In this document: piece by piece, positions 7,664 to 14,101 of the stretch
How the letters are laid out: the number at the start of each line of letters is the position of its first letter
How positions within the stretch are numbered: position 1 is the stretch's first letter
Virus record (IMG/VR): IMGVR_UViG_3300021197_000777
Coordinates: 1 to 20,843 of that record
Source: a virus
Length of the DNA stretch: 20,843 bases
Direction: 5' to 3' (one strand)
Notes under the pieces: generated by a model
Database searches by the model: none
The model's input: the letters and a program-made list of their open reading frames with translations, nothing else
Told to the model about the DNA's origin: nothing
Translations under genes and position numbers: made by a program

Positions 7664-7966
7664 TTAATATGTAAACCCTTTTCTCTCTAAGACTCTTAGA
7701 GGAGAGCTATCTATATCATTTCCACTTCTCATCTCTACATATTCTTCAACAGTAAAGTTTTTTACCAAGAACTTTTTAAACGCTCCCATTTTAATAGGGC
7801 TACCGCTATACTTAAAGCGAGCAATAAATAATTCTTTAGGCATTCCTACCCGTGAAGGATGACATTTAGGAGCTACTTGATCCCATGTTGGTTGACCTTC
7901 ATAAGTACCTACATACTCAAGATATCCACCGTGGTAAGTAAACTTAGATTTATCAAACTTAGTCAT
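7664..7966 (-). CDS. Small protein of unknown function, minus strand
   Basis: A 100-residue protein I do not recognise. It starts MTKFDKSKFTYHGGYLEYVG. It contains ELFIARFKYSGSPIKMGAFKKFLVKNFTVEEYVEM and ends in a basic, aromatic tail (RKGFTY). It looks like a small alpha/beta protein with no signal peptide or membrane segment. It is the only convincing minus-strand gene in the window. Two signals make it real: a strong RBS (GAGGAGA just before the ATG) and a sigma70-like promoter 17-bp spaced at 7991-8019. It is convergent with gp23 and divergent from the tail-tube-like gene. The promoter type suggests early expression, before the late head genes. Confidence 0.8.
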   Translation of the reverse strand: MTKFDKSKFTYHGGYLEYVGTYEGQPTWDQVAPKCHPSRVGMPKELFIARFKYSGSPIKMGAFKKFLVKNFTVEEYVEMRSGNDIDSSPLRVLERKGFTY

Positions 7967-7990
7967 AATATATCTCCTCTTTATACATTA

Positions 7991-8019
7991 GTTATATACT
8001 CTTTTTGAACTAAGTGCAA
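7991..8019 (-). promoter_or_regulatory. Sigma70-like early promoter for the minus-strand gene
   Basis: On the minus strand, TTGCAC (complement of 8014-8019) and TATAAC (complement of 7991-7996) are separated by 17 bases, with a seven-A tract just upstream of AGTTGC. The layout closely matches the minus-strand promoter at 12353-12381. Transcription would start about 20 bases before the ATG. Confidence 0.72.
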
Positions 8020-8053
8020 CTGTTTTTTTCAGAAAAACGAAACTTTTTTTCCA

Positions 8054-8061
8054 TATAAATA
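8054..8061 (+). promoter_or_regulatory. T4-type late promoter for the tail-tube-like gene
   Basis: TATAAATA is an exact late promoter box 28 bases before the ATG at 8090. The following bases repeat the gp18 promoter context, giving a shared 15-mer TATAAATACTGGTAA (8054-8068 and 253-267). It is back to back with the early promoter of the minus-strand gene. Confidence 0.83.
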
Positions 8062-8089
8062 CTGGTAAATAGTATAACTGGAAAAATAC

Positions 8090-8638
8090 ATGCCTACATT
8101 AAATCCTAGTATATCTGTAAGTGTTAGTGATACAAATTCAAATTCAGGTTTGAATAATATTAATTTTCTTCAACCTACATCCTTTAAACTTACAGTTGAT
8201 AGAAAGCACTTTGCTAATTTAGAGTTCTTTTGTCAGACAGTTTTACATCCTAATCTCGGATTAAATCCAGTAGAGGTTCCATTTAAAAGAGTTTCATCTA
8301 TACCTTTTGCAGGAGATAAATTGACTTTTTCGGAATTAACAGCTATAATTATAGTAGACGAAAATTTAAACTCTTACACAGAGATGTACAATTGGATGAA
8401 CAGACTTGTAGAGCAGAAGGATAGATTACCTACAGAAAGATCTGCAGAGTTAGCTCCTACATATTCAGATCTAACCCTATCTATACTTTCAAGTCATAAT
8501 AATACAGTTCGTACAATTAAATATGTTGATTGTATCCCAGTTGCTTTAGGTGATATGACATTAGAATCAACATTAAGCGATAATACATTTATTACATTTC
8601 CAGCATCGTTTAGATTTTCGACTTTTGAACTTAACTAA
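8090..8638 (+). CDS. Tail-tube-fold structural protein (gp19/gp54-type paralogue)
   Basis: A 182-residue protein whose succession of motifs parallels gp19 in this same window. It has an FKLTVDRKHFANLEFFCQTV strand, VPFKRVSSIPFAGDKLTF, an acidic turn followed by the EMYNWMNRLV helix, and IKYVDCIPVALGDMTLES, ending in an FPASFRFSTFEL strand. T4 gp54, the tail-tube initiator on the baseplate, has the same WVNSV...GCIPISV pattern. It is therefore probably a baseplate or tail-terminus protein. In some marine T4-like phages I recall gene 3 (tail completion) lying between 23 and uvsY, so a gp3-like role is also possible. Expression is from its own late promoter, which isolates it from the flanking early operon. 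There is no strong Shine-Dalgarno; GGAAAA lies about 8 bases upstream. Confidence 0.72.
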   Translation: MPTLNPSISVSVSDTNSNSGLNNINFLQPTSFKLTVDRKHFANLEFFCQTVLHPNLGLNPVEVPFKRVSSIPFAGDKLTFSELTAIIIVDENLNSYTEMYNWMNRLVEQKDRLPTERSAELAPTYSDLTLSILSSHNNTVRTIKYVDCIPVALGDMTLESTLSDNTFITFPASFRFSTFELN

Positions 8639-8653
8639 ATACCTTTATACATT
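8625..8653 (+). promoter_or_regulatory. Candidate sigma70-like promoter for the uvsY operon
   Basis: TTGAAC (8625-8630) and TACATT (8648-8653) are 17 bases apart and overlap the end of the tail-tube-like gene. The -10 is imperfect. An early or middle promoter is expected here because uvsY begins a separate operon after a late gene. Confidence 0.4.
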
Positions 8654-8666
8654 ATGAGGATATATT

Positions 8667-9110
8667 ATGGACTTACAGAGCATTCTAGAAGAATGGAAGA
8701 ACGATAGTGTTATTGAAAGAACTGCTTTAGATGAGACATCAAGAGCAACACCTTCTCTACATGCTAAATATCTACAATGGTTAGCAGAGGCTAAACTAGC
8801 TAAAAAGCGTGCAGAGTTTAAACAGAAAACTTTACTCAAGAAAAAATGGTTATATTATAACGGTAAGATGGATCGTGAATCTATCGAAGCGTTAGGTTGG
8901 GAGCCAGATCCTTTTGATGGTCTCAAGGTAATGAAAGGTGAGATGGAATACTATTATGATAGTGATCCTGAGATACAACAAAGCGAAGAGAAAGTACAGT
9001 ACTGGAAAACTGTTATAGATACTCTTACAGAAATAGTAAATAACTTAAATTGGCGACATCAAACTATCGGCAATATTATAAAATGGAAGCAATTTGAAGC
9101 AGGTAACTAA
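8667..9110 (+). CDS. uvsY: Recombination mediator UvsY
   Basis: UvsY, 147 residues (T4 UvsY is 137). It loads the UvsX recombinase onto single-stranded DNA coated with gp32, and works as a hexamer. Matching features are the N-terminal LQSILEEWKNDSVIERTALDE, the KYLQWLAEAKLAKKRAEFKQK helix, the ALKxxxxYYxG-like segment LLKKKWLYYNGKMDRES, the late VQYWKTVIDTL helix, and the family C-terminus IIKWKQFEAGN (T4 ends FEAGK). The RBS GAGGA sits in a GAGGATATATTATG start cassette also seen, with small changes, at other early genes here. Its stop overlaps the next ATG (TAATG). Confidence 0.93.
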   Translation: MDLQSILEEWKNDSVIERTALDETSRATPSLHAKYLQWLAEAKLAKKRAEFKQKTLLKKKWLYYNGKMDRESIEALGWEPDPFDGLKVMKGEMEYYYDSDPEIQQSEEKVQYWKTVIDTLTEIVNNLNWRHQTIGNIIKWKQFEAGN

Positions 9111-9766
9111 TGTTTAATCACGTCGATCATGGTATAACTTTACCTAAAATGACTAGAAAGACAACTAAAAAAGGTCGTAAGTATTTTACCCCTGAAGGTA
9201 ATGCTTATCCTTCTATTACTACAGTCTTAAGTATTTTAAGTAAAGATAGTATCATACGTTGGCGTAAAAGAGTTGGTGAGGAGGAAGCTAATAAAATATC
9301 TCATCAAGCATCTACTAGAGGTACATCAGTACATAAGTTAGCAGAGGACTATTTAGATAACGTAGACGGTTGGGACAGCAAGGCTATGCCTAATAATCTC
9401 TACACGTTTAGCCATCTTAAAGACATTATAGATAAAAGAGTAAATAACATATGGTTTCAAGAAGAGTATCTCTATAGTGATAAACTTAAATGTGCTGGCC
9501 AAGTAGATTGTATTGCTGAGTTTGATGGAGAGCTCTCTATTATAGATTTTAAGACGGCTCGTAAACCTAAGAAAGTAGAATGGATTACTAACTACTTTAT
9601 ACAAGCTTCATTCTACGCAGCGGCTTTCTATGAGAGAACAGGAGTACCTATTAAGCAAGGAGTAATCCTTATTACTGTTGATCATAGTGAACCTCAAATA
9701 TTTACAGTGAATACTCATGATTATCTACCACTATTTCTTGATGTGAGAAAAAAATATAATGGCTGA
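9110..9766 (+). CDS. PD-(D/E)XK exonuclease, MGME1/RecB-like
   Basis: A 218-residue nuclease of the PD-(D/E)XK superfamily. The N-terminus has PSITTVLSILSKDSIIRWR, a block that also occurs in the mitochondrial exonuclease MGME1. Active-site motifs in order are RGTSVH (residues 70-75), Glu118-Glu119, GQVD (Asp133), IIDFKTA (Asp146 and Lys148, the D-x-K), and QASFY (Gln165 and Tyr169), typical of RecB/Cas4-type nucleases. It probably trims single-stranded DNA ends during recombination or replication; this is inferred from family and context. It lies between uvsY and uvsW, overlapping the first by one base and the second by eight. T4 has no counterpart at this place, so this is a non-T4 addition. 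Confidence 0.85.
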   Translation: MFNHVDHGITLPKMTRKTTKKGRKYFTPEGNAYPSITTVLSILSKDSIIRWRKRVGEEEANKISHQASTRGTSVHKLAEDYLDNVDGWDSKAMPNNLYTFSHLKDIIDKRVNNIWFQEEYLYSDKLKCAGQVDCIAEFDGELSIIDFKTARKPKKVEWITNYFIQASFYAAAFYERTGVPIKQGVILITVDHSEPQIFTVNTHDYLPLFLDVRKKYNG

Positions 9767-11255
9767 ATTTACAGTACGTTTAAAAGACTATAGTATGCTG
9801 TATGTAGACTGTGAAGCAGGTTATGCAGCAGAACTATCAGAGTATTTTTCTTTCTTTGTACCTGGCTACAAGTTTATGCCTGCTTATAAAAATAAAGTAT
9901 GGGATGGAAAGATACGTTTATTTAATCGCATAAATGGCGAGCTCTCTGCTGGGCTATATGTTTATTTAATAAAGTTTGCAGCTGAGCGGTCATATTCTGT
10001 TGACACTGAAGAGACAAAATATGGCTTTCCAGTTCCGGCGAAACCTTCTCTTCAAGATATGTCTCATTTACTAGCTGACGCAACGCTTCCATTTCAGCCT
10101 CGAGATTATCAATACGATGCGCTTGAAATAGCCCTAACAAGAACTCGAGCAATTCTTCTATCTCCTACAGGATCGGGCAAGTCGTTTATTATATATCTAT
10201 TAGCTAAGTATTGGCTACAGTATATTACAGAAGGAATAGGATATCCTAAAGGTAGTAAAGTATTAGTTATTGTACCTACAACTTCACTCGTAGAGCAGAT
10301 GCATCAAGACTTTCTTGATTATGGCTACAGTGAAGCAGGTATGCATAGAATATATTCAGGTAAAGATAAAGTTACAGACAAAGCTATTATAATATCTACC
10401 TGGCAATCAATATATAAATATCCTAAGAAATGGTTTGAACAGTTTGGTATGGTACTCGGAGATGAGTGTCACGGATTTAAGTCTAAGTCTCTGTCTGCTA
10501 TTATGAATAAAGCAACAGAAGCGAAATATAGATTTGGATTTACTGGTACTTTAGATGGTACACAGACACATAAATTAATGCTTGAAGGGTTATTTGGACC
10601 TGTATATAAAGTAACTACAACTAAAGCACTACAAGATAATGAAACGTTAGCTCCGCTTGATATTAAAGTATTACTATTAAATTATCCAGAGAAGGTGCGT
10701 AAGGATTTTGGAAAAAGAGACTATCAAGATGAGATTGACTTCATCGTTGGAAATGATGCTCGTAATCGCCTCATTCGTAATTTGGCTATTGATGCTAAAG
10801 GAAATACTCTCGTCTTATTCAGGCTTGTGGATAAGCATGGAAAGCCATTATACGAACAGATAAATAATAAAGTAGAAGAGAATAGGAAAGTCTTTTTTGT
10901 ATCTGGCGATACTGACACTACAGACAGAGAAGCTATAAGACGGATTGTGGAGAAACAAACTAATGCTGTCATTGTCGCTAGTCTTGGTACTTTTAGTACT
11001 GGTATTAACATACGGAACCTGCATAATATTATATTTGCAAGTCCCTCGAAATCACAAATCAAAGTTCTACAATCGATTGGGCGTGGGCTTCGGCAATCAG
11101 ACAATGGACAGATTACTACACTCTATGATATAGCAGATGATTTGCATTGGAAGGCTAGAAAGAATTATACTTTAATGCATAGCGCTCAACGAATAAAAGT
11201 TTATGAACAAGAGCAGTTTAATTATAAAATAATAAAGGTAGATTTAAATGACTAA
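9759..11255 (+). CDS. uvsW: UvsW helicase
   Basis: Superfamily 2 helicase UvsW, 498 residues (T4 UvsW is 503). It unwinds branched DNA and R-loops, and helps switch from origin- to recombination-driven replication. Motifs in order are QPRDYQYDALEIAL (Q-like motif, residues 113-126), Walker A SPTGSGKS (135-142), IVPTTSLVEQ (motif Ia), the DECH box (235-238), FTGTL (261-265, motif III), FFVSGDTD, and QSIGRGLRQ (438-446, motif VI). The N-terminal 90 residues match the DNA-binding cap of UvsW (YKFMPAYKNKVWDGKIRLFN). It overlaps both neighbours by eight bases, so the operon is tightly packed. Confidence 0.96.
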   Translation: MAEFTVRLKDYSMLYVDCEAGYAAELSEYFSFFVPGYKFMPAYKNKVWDGKIRLFNRINGELSAGLYVYLIKFAAERSYSVDTEETKYGFPVPAKPSLQDMSHLLADATLPFQPRDYQYDALEIALTRTRAILLSPTGSGKSFIIYLLAKYWLQYITEGIGYPKGSKVLVIVPTTSLVEQMHQDFLDYGYSEAGMHRIYSGKDKVTDKAIIISTWQSIYKYPKKWFEQFGMVLGDECHGFKSKSLSAIMNKATEAKYRFGFTGTLDGTQTHKLMLEGLFGPVYKVTTTKALQDNETLAPLDIKVLLLNYPEKVRKDFGKRDYQDEIDFIVGNDARNRLIRNLAIDAKGNTLVLFRLVDKHGKPLYEQINNKVEENRKVFFVSGDTDTTDREAIRRIVEKQTNAVIVASLGTFSTGINIRNLHNIIFASPSKSQIKVLQSIGRGLRQSDNGQITTLYDIADDLHWKARKNYTLMHSAQRIKVYEQEQFNYKIIKVDLND

Positions 11256-11667
11256 TATCAAGCAGTTTAAGCTTACTTCTGGAGAAGAGATACTATGTGA
11301 AGTAGTAGAATGGGCGGATGAAGACAACTGTGATATGGTTGTAAAGAAAGTACTACGTATTAATTGTGTTGATGATGATAAGAAAGGTGTTAGGTATTAT
11401 AATTTAAGACCATGGTTAACTATGCAAGAAGGGGATGAAGTTTTTATGACTCTTAATGCTAATCATGTTATAGCAGAAGCAAATCCAGATGGAAAAATGC
11501 TCAAGTTTTTCTTTGAAGCGGTAGATCAATCAGAATTATCCGATGAAGATATTAACGATAAGATTGAGGATTATGTAGCTAAATTAAAAGAAAAAATTGG
11601 ATTACTAGATGACTCTGATACTAGTAATATAATTCCTATTAACTTCAATAAAAATAAAATGCATTAA
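11248..11667 (+). CDS. Conserved-looking small acidic protein, possible Sm-like barrel
   Basis: A 139-residue protein that I do not firmly recognise. The N-terminus (MTNIKQFKLTSGEEILCEVVEW) has the hydrophobic and Gly pattern of an Sm1-type strand pair, as in LSm/Hfq-like barrels. A second strand set follows (YYNLRPWLTMQEGDEVFMTLNANHVIAEA). The C-terminal third is a charged helix (residues 95-125) with a polar tail. An Sm-like fold is an inference from pattern alone. It overlaps uvsW by eight bases and the next gene by one (TAATG), so it is co-translated with the recombination genes. An RNA- or DNA-binding accessory role would suit the context but is not shown. Confidence 0.75.
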   Translation: MTNIKQFKLTSGEEILCEVVEWADEDNCDMVVKKVLRINCVDDDKKGVRYYNLRPWLTMQEGDEVFMTLNANHVIAEANPDGKMLKFFFEAVDQSELSDEDINDKIEDYVAKLKEKIGLLDDSDTSNIIPINFNKNKMH

Positions 11668-12323
11668 TGGACGATTCAAAATCATATCTTAAATATCCTC
11701 ATCACCGAAAATGGTTTAATAAATTATGGATAGCAGAAACATTTGGATATAAATGCGGGCCGGCTGATATAGACATACCTGAAACTGGTATGTATGTTAT
11801 TAGACCTATATATAATTTAGCTGGAATGGGAGCTGGTGCTACTGTACAAACTCTTTCTGCAGGTGATGATCGATCTGTTCCTCCTGGTTATTTTTGGTGT
11901 GAGTATCTAACAGGTAAACATTATTCGGCTAATTATATATGGCAGTATGATAGAGATCAAATTATGGGTAAGTGGAGACAACCATGGAAAGGATCGGCTT
12001 GTTGGGAGGGAACTAACATGCCTATCAATCTAACCAAATTTGTTGAATGGAATCGATCAGATTATATTCCTCAAGTACCTGATGAGCTTAATGAATTAAG
12101 CGATGTAAAAGAAATTAACGTTGAATTCAAAGGAGATCAAGTTATAGAGGTACATTTACGTCCATCCCCTGACCCAGATTATGATCATATTATTCCTGTA
12201 TGGGCTTCCGATTTTGGAAAGAAGAAGGAGCATATGGAAATGCATGGATATGACTTCGTTGAAGCTTACGATGATGCAAATGGATATATTGACGACGCTC
12301 GCATCGGATTTTTAGTTAAGTAA
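11667..12323 (+). CDS. Unknown protein, weak ATP-grasp-like pattern
   Basis: A 218-residue protein ending the uvsY-uvsW operon. I do not recognise it with confidence. The region YVIRPIYNLAGMGAGATVQT (residues 43-62), followed by PPGYFWCEYLTGKHYSANYIW (72-92), resembles the Lys/Arg-Pro...Gly-rich and Glu-x-x-x-Gly order of ATP-grasp enzymes. The usual C-terminal metal-binding Asp/Glu-x-Asn motif is not obvious, so this is only a suggestion. It has many Trp, Tyr and Asp residues and no membrane segment. The start shares one base with the preceding stop. Five bases after its stop lies an odd pyrimidine tract (12329-12339). A minus-strand promoter at 12353-12381 would transcribe antisense across this gene. 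Confidence 0.72.
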   Translation: MDDSKSYLKYPHHRKWFNKLWIAETFGYKCGPADIDIPETGMYVIRPIYNLAGMGAGATVQTLSAGDDRSVPPGYFWCEYLTGKHYSANYIWQYDRDQIMGKWRQPWKGSACWEGTNMPINLTKFVEWNRSDYIPQVPDELNELSDVKEINVEFKGDQVIEVHLRPSPDPDYDHIIPVWASDFGKKKEHMEMHGYDFVEAYDDANGYIDDARIGFLVK

Positions 12324-12352
12324 TATATCCCCCCTCCCCATATCGCTATATG

Positions 12353-12381
12353 ATTATATACCAATTAGCGAGATTGTGCAA
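12353..12381 (-). promoter_or_regulatory. Sigma70-like promoter reading leftward (antisense)
   Basis: On the minus strand, TTGCAC (complement of 12376-12381) and a perfect TATAAT (complement of 12353-12358) are exactly 17 bases apart. A seven-A tract lies upstream, as at 7991-8019. No gene with a normal start follows it leftward; transcripts would run antisense to 11667-12323 and uvsW. Confidence 0.6.
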
Positions 12382-12398
12382 CTACTTTTTTTAGTTGC
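12378..12398. repeat. Inverted repeat between divergent promoters
   Basis: GCAACTA (12378-12384) and TAGTTGC (12392-12398) form a perfect 7-bp inverted repeat around CTTTTTT. Each arm overlaps one of the two divergent -35 boxes. It could be an operator or merely two copies of one promoter motif placed head to head. Confidence 0.7.
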
Positions 12399-12423
12399 CA
12401 GTAATAAAAATATAGATTATAAT
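12395..12423 (+). promoter_or_regulatory. Sigma70-like early promoter for gp55 and the replication operon
   Basis: TTGCCA (12395-12400) and a perfect TATAAT (12418-12423) are separated by 17 bases. This is the best sigma70 consensus in the window. Transcription would start about 17 bases before the gp55 ATG, just ahead of its RBS. Confidence 0.83.
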
Positions 12424-12446
12424 ATTGTGAATTGAAGGAATATATT

Positions 12447-13043
12447 ATGGCAAGAACTAAACGAGCAAGTATCCATTATGTAAATAATAAAGAGTTCTCA
12501 CAAGCTGTAGTCAGTTATGTACGTACTCTTAACGAAGCTCAAAAGACTGAAGATAAACTTCCCATCGTACCTAATTATATTGCGTCTTGTTTTCTTAAGA
12601 TTGCTGAAGGCCTATCTCATAAGTCTAACTTTATTCGTTATACCTATCGTGAAGAAATGGTGATGGATGCAGTTGAAAATTGTTTAAAAGCCATTGAGAA
12701 TTATAATGTAGAAGCAGCTACGCGGACAGGTACTCCTAACGCTTTCGCGTATTTTACACAGATTAGCTGGTATGCATTTCTTCGTCGTATTGCAAAAGAA
12801 AAGAAACAGCAAGATATTAAGATTAAATATATGACGTCTTCTGGTATTGAAGAATACATAACAGCTGAAGGAGATGCTGCATCTAAGGCTGTTATTAATC
12901 AATTTGTAGATACACTGAAAGATAGAATTGATAAAGTAAAAGAAAAAGATAGTGCTTTTAAACTATTTGCTGAGGAAGAGAAAAAGAAAACTAAGAGAGC
13001 AAGATCTAATAATGTAGACTCTGACCTCGGTGATTTTTTATGA
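12447..13043 (+). CDS. 55: Late transcription sigma factor gp55
   Basis: Phage sigma factor, 198 residues (T4 gp55 is 185). It directs host RNA polymerase to TATAAATA promoters, which occur at 253, 4390 and 8054 in this window. Shared blocks are HYVNNKEFSQAVVSY near the N-terminus, IAEGLSHKSNFIRYTYREEMVMDAVENCLKAIENYN (sigma region 2-like) and NAFAYFTQISWYAFLRRIAKEKK, with the C-terminal peptide DSDLGDFL. T4 gp55 has a hydrophobic-acidic sequence (LDFLYE) near its end that binds the sliding clamp, so DFL is the likely clamp contact. I chose the ATG at 12447 because GAAGGAA (12434-12440) lies just upstream; an in-frame TTG at 12432 lies within the leader. The end overlaps gp47 by ATGA. Confidence 0.92.
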   Translation: MARTKRASIHYVNNKEFSQAVVSYVRTLNEAQKTEDKLPIVPNYIASCFLKIAEGLSHKSNFIRYTYREEMVMDAVENCLKAIENYNVEAATRTGTPNAFAYFTQISWYAFLRRIAKEKKQQDIKIKYMTSSGIEEYITAEGDAASKAVINQFVDTLKDRIDKVKEKDSAFKLFAEEEKKKTKRARSNNVDSDLGDFL

Positions 13044-14101
13044 AGGTTTGTATATTAAATGACACCCATTGTGGTACTCGCAATAGCAGCGACATATTTC
13101 TCGATAACGCAGAAAAATTTTATTCTGATGTATTGTTTCCTTATCTTCTGGAACATAATATTAAGCATATTGTGCATCTTGGTGATTACTATGATAACAG
13201 GAAGTTTATCAACTTCCGTGCTCTTAACCGTAACCGTAATCACTTTCTTAAACCGTTAAGAGACAATGGAATGACCATGGATATTATCTGTGGTAATCAT
13301 GACACGTACTATAAGAATACTAATGAGCTTAACAGTCTCAAGGAGCTCTTAGGTCACTATATGAATGAGGTAAATATACTTCATGAGCCTACTGTGATGG
13401 ACTATGATGGGTTTAAGTTAGGTCTTGTACCTTGGATATCCGCAGAGAATGAGAAGCAGTCATTAGAATTTATTAATAATGCTAAGTGTGATTGGCTTGG
13501 AGGTCACTTCGAGATAGCTGGTTACGAGATGATGAAAGGTATAAAGAATGAACATGGATTAAATCGTTCTATATTTAAACGATTTGAGAAAGTCTTATCT
13601 GGCCACTTTCATACAAAATCAGAACAAGATAATATAACATATCTAGGTTCACAGATGGAGTTCTTTTGGAATGATGCCCATGATAAAAAATACTTTCATA
13701 TACTTGACACCGAGACTAGGGAGCTTACTCCTATACACAATCCGCACACTCTCTTCCATCGTATCAGATATGATGACAATGATTGTGATTACCTCCATTA
13801 TCCTTTGGATGATGTAGAAGGTAAGTTTGTAAAGTTAGTGGTAGTTAATAAATCGGATACCTTTACTTTTGATAAGTTTGTTGATCGCATACAGAATAGA
13901 TCAATACTAGAATTGAAGATTGCAGAAAACTTTAACGAGTTTGTTGGAGAAAATGTAGAAGATAGTGAAATATCAGTTGAAGATACTTCGAGTTTATTAT
14001 ATACTTACATAGACGCTGTAGATACAGACTTAGATAAAGATAAGATTAAATCTCAGATGTCAGATCTTATGTTGGAAGCACAAACTCTAGAAATTGCATA
14101 A
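13040..14101 (+). CDS. 47: Recombination endonuclease subunit gp47 (SbcD/Mre11-like)
   Basis: Mre11/SbcD-family metallophosphoesterase, 353 residues (T4 gp47 is 339). With gp46 it resects DNA ends for recombination-dependent replication and host DNA breakdown. All calcineurin-like motifs are visible: NDTH (Asp8, His10), LGDYYDN (Asp49), CGNHD (Asn86-His87-Asp88), GGHF (His156) and SGHFHT (His189 and His191). The C-terminal third is the acidic adaptor region that contacts gp46. It overlaps gp55 by four bases (ATGA) and gp46 by one (TAATG), so the sigma factor, nuclease and ATPase genes are coupled. Confidence 0.95.
   Translation: MKVCILNDTHCGTRNSSDIFLDNAEKFYSDVLFPYLLEHNIKHIVHLGDYYDNRKFINFRALNRNRNHFLKPLRDNGMTMDIICGNHDTYYKNTNELNSLKELLGHYMNEVNILHEPTVMDYDGFKLGLVPWISAENEKQSLEFINNAKCDWLGGHFEIAGYEMMKGIKNEHGLNRSIFKRFEKVLSGHFHTKSEQDNITYLGSQMEFFWNDAHDKKYFHILDTETRELTPIHNPHTLFHRIRYDDNDCDYLHYPLDDVEGKFVKLVVVNKSDTFTFDKFVDRIQNRSILELKIAENFNEFVGENVEDSEISVEDTSSLLYTYIDAVDTDLDKDKIKSQMSDLMLEAQTLEIA

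Noticed and set aside
10414-10421. Exact TATAAATA inside uvsW
   Set aside because: It lies in the middle of the uvsW reading frame with no late gene start nearby. In AT-rich coding DNA an 8-base match is expected by chance.
10724-11104. 126-codon open frame on the minus strand within uvsW
   Set aside because: It is antisense to conserved helicase motifs, lacks an RBS and has a low-quality composition; it is a shadow of uvsW.
12343-12371. TCGCTA/TAGCGA inverted repeat
   Set aside because: Six base pairs with a 17-base loop is weak and overlaps the minus promoter spacer. I would not call it an operator or terminator.
12432-12449. TTG start for gp55 giving five extra residues
   Set aside because: The TTG overlaps the RBS GAAGGAA that serves the ATG at 12447, and the ATG start lines up better with the T4 N-terminus.
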